A stretch of 64,000 nt of DNA from positions 433,070 through 497,069 of the forward strand of contig NZ_KE383844.1 in assembly GCF_000422465.1 (NCBI RefSeq). Reading direction: 5' to 3'. The stretch is from Paenibacillus harenae DSM 16969 (lineage in GTDB: Bacteria; Bacillota; Bacilli; Paenibacillales; Paenibacillaceae). Below, one piece after another: positions 60,634-64,000 of the stretch; position 1 is the first letter of the stretch, and every line of letters starts with the position of its first letter. Below the pieces are notes generated by a model, which was not told the origin of the DNA, ran no database searches, and worked only from the letters and a program-made list of their open reading frames with translations. Both the position numbers and the translations under genes were made by a program.

Positions 60634-60823
60634 GCCGAAGTCCCCCTCTGATCTTTTATTCGATTAGCCCACACATACCGAAACTGGTTTCATTATACCT
60701 GAACAGCCATAAGAAGAAACATCGTCCGGAATAGTCACTGGGCTATACGGCAACAAGCCGCCCGAGGCATCCCCCCGAGCGGCTTCATTCAGCAGTTCCG
60801 TACGTTGTTACTAGCCTCTATCT

Positions 60824-61687
60824 CTATACGCTCTTTACTTGATCCCGCCATACATGCTCAGGCTGCCAGTTCAACAGCCGCTTGGCTTTCTCGTTGCTTA
60901 ACAACGTCTCATATCCCTCTAACGGACGGCGGAAATCATTCACTTCCGGGAACCGTTCAGCCATTAATTCCCGGCTTGGAATAGCCATGCTGGTGTCGTC
61001 CGCCGTCAGATTAAGCGCTATGCTGCCGAGCCCCTCCGCTTCAATCGCCAGCCGGCAGGCCTCCGCCGCATCTCTTGTATCGATGTAGCTCCACAAAATG
61101 CGATCGCGCTGCGCCGGGTCATGAATAAATTGAGGGAACCGCTCGTACGCCTCGGGTGCGATGACATTGCCCAGACGGAACGACACGACCTGCATGCCCG
61201 TTCTTCTGTGGATCATATCCGCAGTCTGCTCGTTCACGATTTTCGATAAGCCATAGCTGTCCTCCGGAAGCTGCGGATGATCTTCATCGATTGGCACGTA
61301 TACAGGTCCGAACCGCTCGCGGGCAAACACAAGGCCGTAGGAGGATTCGCTTGATGCGATAACCGCTTTGCGAATGCCAAGCCCCGCCGCCGCCTCCAGC
61401 ACATTATACGTAGACATGACATTATTCTGGAACGTTACTTCATTCGAATGCGAATAAGCAACGGGGATGGCGGCCAAATGCACGACGGCATCCGCCCCGG
61501 CCAATACGCCGTACACTTCCCCCAGATTGGTTAAATCAACGATTACGGTTCGGCATAAATGCTCAGCCGGTTGTTTGACATCCGCATTGACCACTTCATA
61601 TCCCTGTTCGACAAAATGCTTAACCACCCATTTGCCGAGCATGCCGCTTCCGCCTGTTACGACTACCTTTGGCACGTTGCTGTCCAC
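60824..61687 (-). CDS. NAD-dependent epimerase/dehydratase (extended SDR)
   Basis: 287 aa. TGGSGMLGKWVVKHF at the N-terminus, VVHLAAIPVAYSH, and the catalytic YGLSK with Ser in ASSESS. Second gene of an operon with the aldo/keto reductase 9 bp upstream, so it probably works on the same sugar or its derivatives. Confidence 0.92.
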   Translation of the reverse strand: MDSNVPKVVVTGGSGMLGKWVVKHFVEQGYEVVNADVKQPAEHLCRTVIVDLTNLGEVYGVLAGADAVVHLAAIPVAYSHSNEVTFQNNVMSTYNVLEAAAGLGIRKAVIASSESSYGLVFARERFGPVYVPIDEDHPQLPEDSYGLSKIVNEQTADMIHRRTGMQVVSFRLGNVIAPEAYERFPQFIHDPAQRDRILWSYIDTRDAAEACRLAIEAEGLGSIALNLTADDTSMAIPSRELMAERFPEVNDFRRPLEGYETLLSNEKAKRLLNWQPEHVWRDQVKSV

Positions 61688-61696
61688 TCCTTCTGC

Positions 61697-62635
61697 TTAT
61701 CCTAAGAGCTGTTCAATACGCTCCACGATGTCCGTGCTCAATTCAATGCCCGATGCTTTCGCGTTCTCCTCTACCTGCTCCGGACGGCTTGCGCCTATCA
61801 AAGCGCTGGATACGTTCGGCTGCCGCAAAATCCAAGCGAGAGCCAGCTGTCCAACCGAGATTTCAAGCTCGGATGCCACCTTGCTCAGTTCAATCACTTT
61901 ATTGATTTTCTCTTCCGTAACGCCTTTGCGCATGCCGTCCAGCTTTCCCGCGCGGCTGTCAGCCGGAATATCGTTTGCCGAACTGTACTTGCCGGTCAGC
62001 AGTCCTTGGGCAAGCGGCGAGAATACAACCTGCCCGATCCCGTTGCGCTCGCCGTAAGGAATGACTTCTTTCTCAATATACCGGTTAAACATGTTATAGA
62101 TCGGTTGGTTCACGACGATACGATCCAGCAAGTATCGATCCGCAATGCCATGGGCTTCCGCCATCTGTGCCGCCGTCCATTCGCTAACGCCTACGTACAG
62201 CACCTTTCCTTGGCGAACCAGATCGTCAAGCGCCCGCAGCGTCTCGTCGAGCGGCGTATTCGGGTCATGACGGTGGCAGTAATACAGATCGACATAATCG
62301 GCTCCAAGCCTGTTCAGGCTGGCATGGCACTGCTCCATAATGTGCTTGCGGGATAAACCGCGATCATTGGGCCCGTCGCCCATCTGACCGAATACCTTGG
62401 TGGCCAGCACGTAGGATTCCCGCGGGAATGACCGAAGCGTTTCGCCCATCAGCTTCTCGGCCTCTCCCCGCTCGTACACATTTGCCGTATCAAAAAAATT
62501 GATTCCCAGCCCATAGGCGGATTGAATCGCTTTCACGGCATTCTCGCGTTCAACGTAACCTCCATATGTCAACCAGCTTCCCAGACTAATCTCACTAACC
62601 TTCAACCCGCTTTTCCCTAATTTACGGTATTGCAT
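61697..62635 (-). CDS. Aldo/keto reductase (YghZ/Kv-beta-like)
   Basis: 312 aa. The catalytic tetrad is recognisable: Asp and Tyr in FFDTANVYERGEAE, Lys in LATKVFG, His in YYCHRHDPNT. FSPLAQGLLTGKY and ALIGASRPEQVEEN complete the NADPH site. It resembles L-glyceraldehyde-3-phosphate reductase-type enzymes. First gene of a two-gene operon. Confidence 0.93.
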   Translation of the reverse strand: MQYRKLGKSGLKVSEISLGSWLTYGGYVERENAVKAIQSAYGLGINFFDTANVYERGEAEKLMGETLRSFPRESYVLATKVFGQMGDGPNDRGLSRKHIMEQCHASLNRLGADYVDLYYCHRHDPNTPLDETLRALDDLVRQGKVLYVGVSEWTAAQMAEAHGIADRYLLDRIVVNQPIYNMFNRYIEKEVIPYGERNGIGQVVFSPLAQGLLTGKYSSANDIPADSRAGKLDGMRKGVTEEKINKVIELSKVASELEISVGQLALAWILRQPNVSSALIGASRPEQVEENAKASGIELSTDIVERIEQLLG

Positions 62636-62811
62636 CTACACTCAGCTCCTCTTCATTTCGATGGCAACCAACCTGTTGTCGGGATATCTCTAGGCCTGCT
62701 TCTCTATTCTAGATAAGAGTCGTGTCTTTTGAAAGTAGTGAAATTATTTTTACTTTGTTATAACTAATATAGATACTATACTTGAAGTCACTATTGGAAT
62801 GGGCATCTTTT

Positions 62812-63744
62812 TTACGAATCCGCCCGGCCTTCGATGCGTGTTTCCATAAACCGCTCTACTTCCGCCCTCAGCGGCATCCCGCTCTGAGCGCCAAGCTTCG
62901 TAACGGACAATGCGCTTGCGGCGACGGCGAAGCGAACCGCTTCTTCCAGCGTCGAGCCTTCGCTCAGCTTGACGGCCAATGCGCCGTTAAACGTATCGCC
63001 CGCGCCGGTCGTGTCGACCGCCTCTACCTTTCTCCCCGGCTCGTTCTTGATCGCGCCGTCCGCTAATTTGTAATAAGCCCCCTTGCGGCCGCCGGTCATC
63101 ACGATACGATTCGGATACAATGCGATCAACTGCTCGTATGTCAGCTCTTGATTGTTATCTAAGCCCATTAATATGCCAAGTTCGTATTCATTCGGCGTTA
63201 CCAGATACAGCTGCTCCAGCAGCTCGCCGGGCAGCTTCATGGCCGGAGCAGGATTCAAAATAACGGGAATGTCCAGCTTATGAGCCAGCTTAACGGCTGC
63301 CTCCACGGTAGCGAACGGAATTTCCTGCTGCAGCAGCACCATATCCGAATTCGCAATTTGATCCTTCAGAAGCGGCAAATCCTCCGGCAGCAAGCAATGG
63401 TTGGCGCCCGGAATAACAATAATCCGGTTATCGTTGTCGCATACGGTAATCACCGCAATTCCCGTTGACTTGTGAGGAACCGTTCTCACATATTGCGTAT
63501 CGACGCCTTCCTTCTCCAGCGCCTCCGTTACCAGCTTAGCGAAATGATCCTCGCCTACGCAGCCGATCATCGTCACCTGTGCGCCAAGACGCGCGCAGGC
63601 TACCGCCTGATTGGCTCCTTTTCCTCCCATAAAGCTGGAGAAGGCGGTACCAAAAATCGTCTCGCCTTGGCTTGGCATGATCTCCGTTTGCGTTACCATA
63701 TCGATATTCATGCTTCCTATTACCGTTATTTTCGGCTTCGCCAT
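62812..63744 (-). CDS. rbsK: Ribokinase
   Basis: 310 aa, full PfkB fold. The first signature GGKGANQAVACARLGAQVTM is near residue 40 and the catalytic signature DTTGAGDTFNGALAVKL, with catalytic Asp in GAGD, is near 250. It phosphorylates D-ribose at O5. No transporter or rbsD gene is in view; the next upstream gene is a membrane protein. Confidence 0.92.
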   Translation of the reverse strand: MAKPKITVIGSMNIDMVTQTEIMPSQGETIFGTAFSSFMGGKGANQAVACARLGAQVTMIGCVGEDHFAKLVTEALEKEGVDTQYVRTVPHKSTGIAVITVCDNDNRIIVIPGANHCLLPEDLPLLKDQIANSDMVLLQQEIPFATVEAAVKLAHKLDIPVILNPAPAMKLPGELLEQLYLVTPNEYELGILMGLDNNQELTYEQLIALYPNRIVMTGGRKGAYYKLADGAIKNEPGRKVEAVDTTGAGDTFNGALAVKLSEGSTLEEAVRFAVAASALSVTKLGAQSGMPLRAEVERFMETRIEGRADS

Positions 63745-63894
63745 ACCCGCACCCCGTGTCTTGAATCAGAATGATCATTCGCATAGTGAAATCGGTTACA
63801 CAATTTTGCCTAATTTTATAATTCGTTCCGCCCCCTGTCAACCACCCAAATCCAGCGCGAAATTTCCCCTCCGCGATCTAACCGGGGGATCGCC

Positions 63895-64000
63895 TCAGCC
63901 GCCCTTCACCTTCCGTTTACGCGTCAGATGCAGCGCAACAAGGAACAATGCAGGAAGCGCAATGCAGAAGCTCAGGTCGAACCACGGATAATCGCGGACA
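63895..64000 (-). CDS. C-terminus of a membrane protein, partial
   Basis: The visible 34 residues, VRDYPWFDLSFCIALPALFL then VALHLTRKRKVKGG, form one membrane helix with a positively charged inner tail and a proper stop. The rest lies beyond the window. Confidence 0.55.
   Translation of the reverse strand, partial: VRDYPWFDLSFCIALPALFLVALHLTRKRKVKGG

Noticed and set aside
60634..60823. Further repeat copy after the DUF1349 gene
   Set aside because: GCCGCCCGAGGC...GAGCGGCTTC forms a simple terminator-like stem but neither repeat arm is present.

Overview
The window looks like chromosome from a Paenibacillus/Cohnella-type spore-forming Firmicute. This rests on strong AGGAGG ribosome sites, TTG/GTG starts, a two-permease sugar ABC system with a lipoprotein binding protein and no local ATPase, WYL, MerR, HxlR and TetR switches, an ECF sigma factor paired with DGPF/YCII proteins, and PaiA/PaiB. 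No rRNA, tRNA, prophage or CRISPR was seen. Most of the window is accessory: one-gene or two-gene detoxification modules, with many broken genes between them.

1-13.6 kb: a WYL regulator with an epoxide hydrolase; a GNAT enzyme; a lipoprotein serpin; a MerR regulator with an imine-reductase-like enzyme; a YukJ-like protein; a DUF5946-like/MBL-fold pair; a second MerR gene; a second reductase operon whose distal gene is a broken copy of the first reductase; and 2H-phosphoesterase and HD-phosphohydrolase genes. The two intact reductases share nearly identical MerR-type promoters with a 20-bp spacer.

13.8-19.4 kb: a sugar-uptake locus. A PhyH dioxygenase gene diverges from an AraC regulator, which is followed by two permeases and a solute-binding lipoprotein. 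19.4-27.7 kb: decayed genes; an HxlR/quinone-reductase pair; a DUF4267 protein; a group II intron fragment; a six-gene operon (DGPF, ECF42-type sigma, DUF1801, DGPF, alpha/beta hydrolase, DUF998); and a TetR gene.

27.7-60 kb: the most unusual part. About 25-30 copies of a 60-90 bp imperfect repeat separate nearly every gene. In + strand reading each has a left arm like CTGCCAGTTAGTTGAACGA, a GC-rich hairpin, and a right arm like CTATCGTACCCGTTAGTTC. The modules between copies mostly lie on the minus strand and carry integron-cassette-like functions (GNAT, NUDIX, DinB, VOC, SDR, alpha/beta hydrolase, small lipoproteins and membrane proteins). Many are truncated next to a repeat. One repeat is split by an ORF-less group II intron, and a truncated IS110-type element has cut a methyltransferase gene. 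No integrase is present and the arms do not fit the attC consensus, so the mechanism is unknown.

60-64 kb: a more ordinary region with a DUF1349 protein, an aldo/keto reductase-epimerase operon, ribokinase, and the end of a membrane protein. All product calls are from reading sequence and remembered family motifs; no database search was run.
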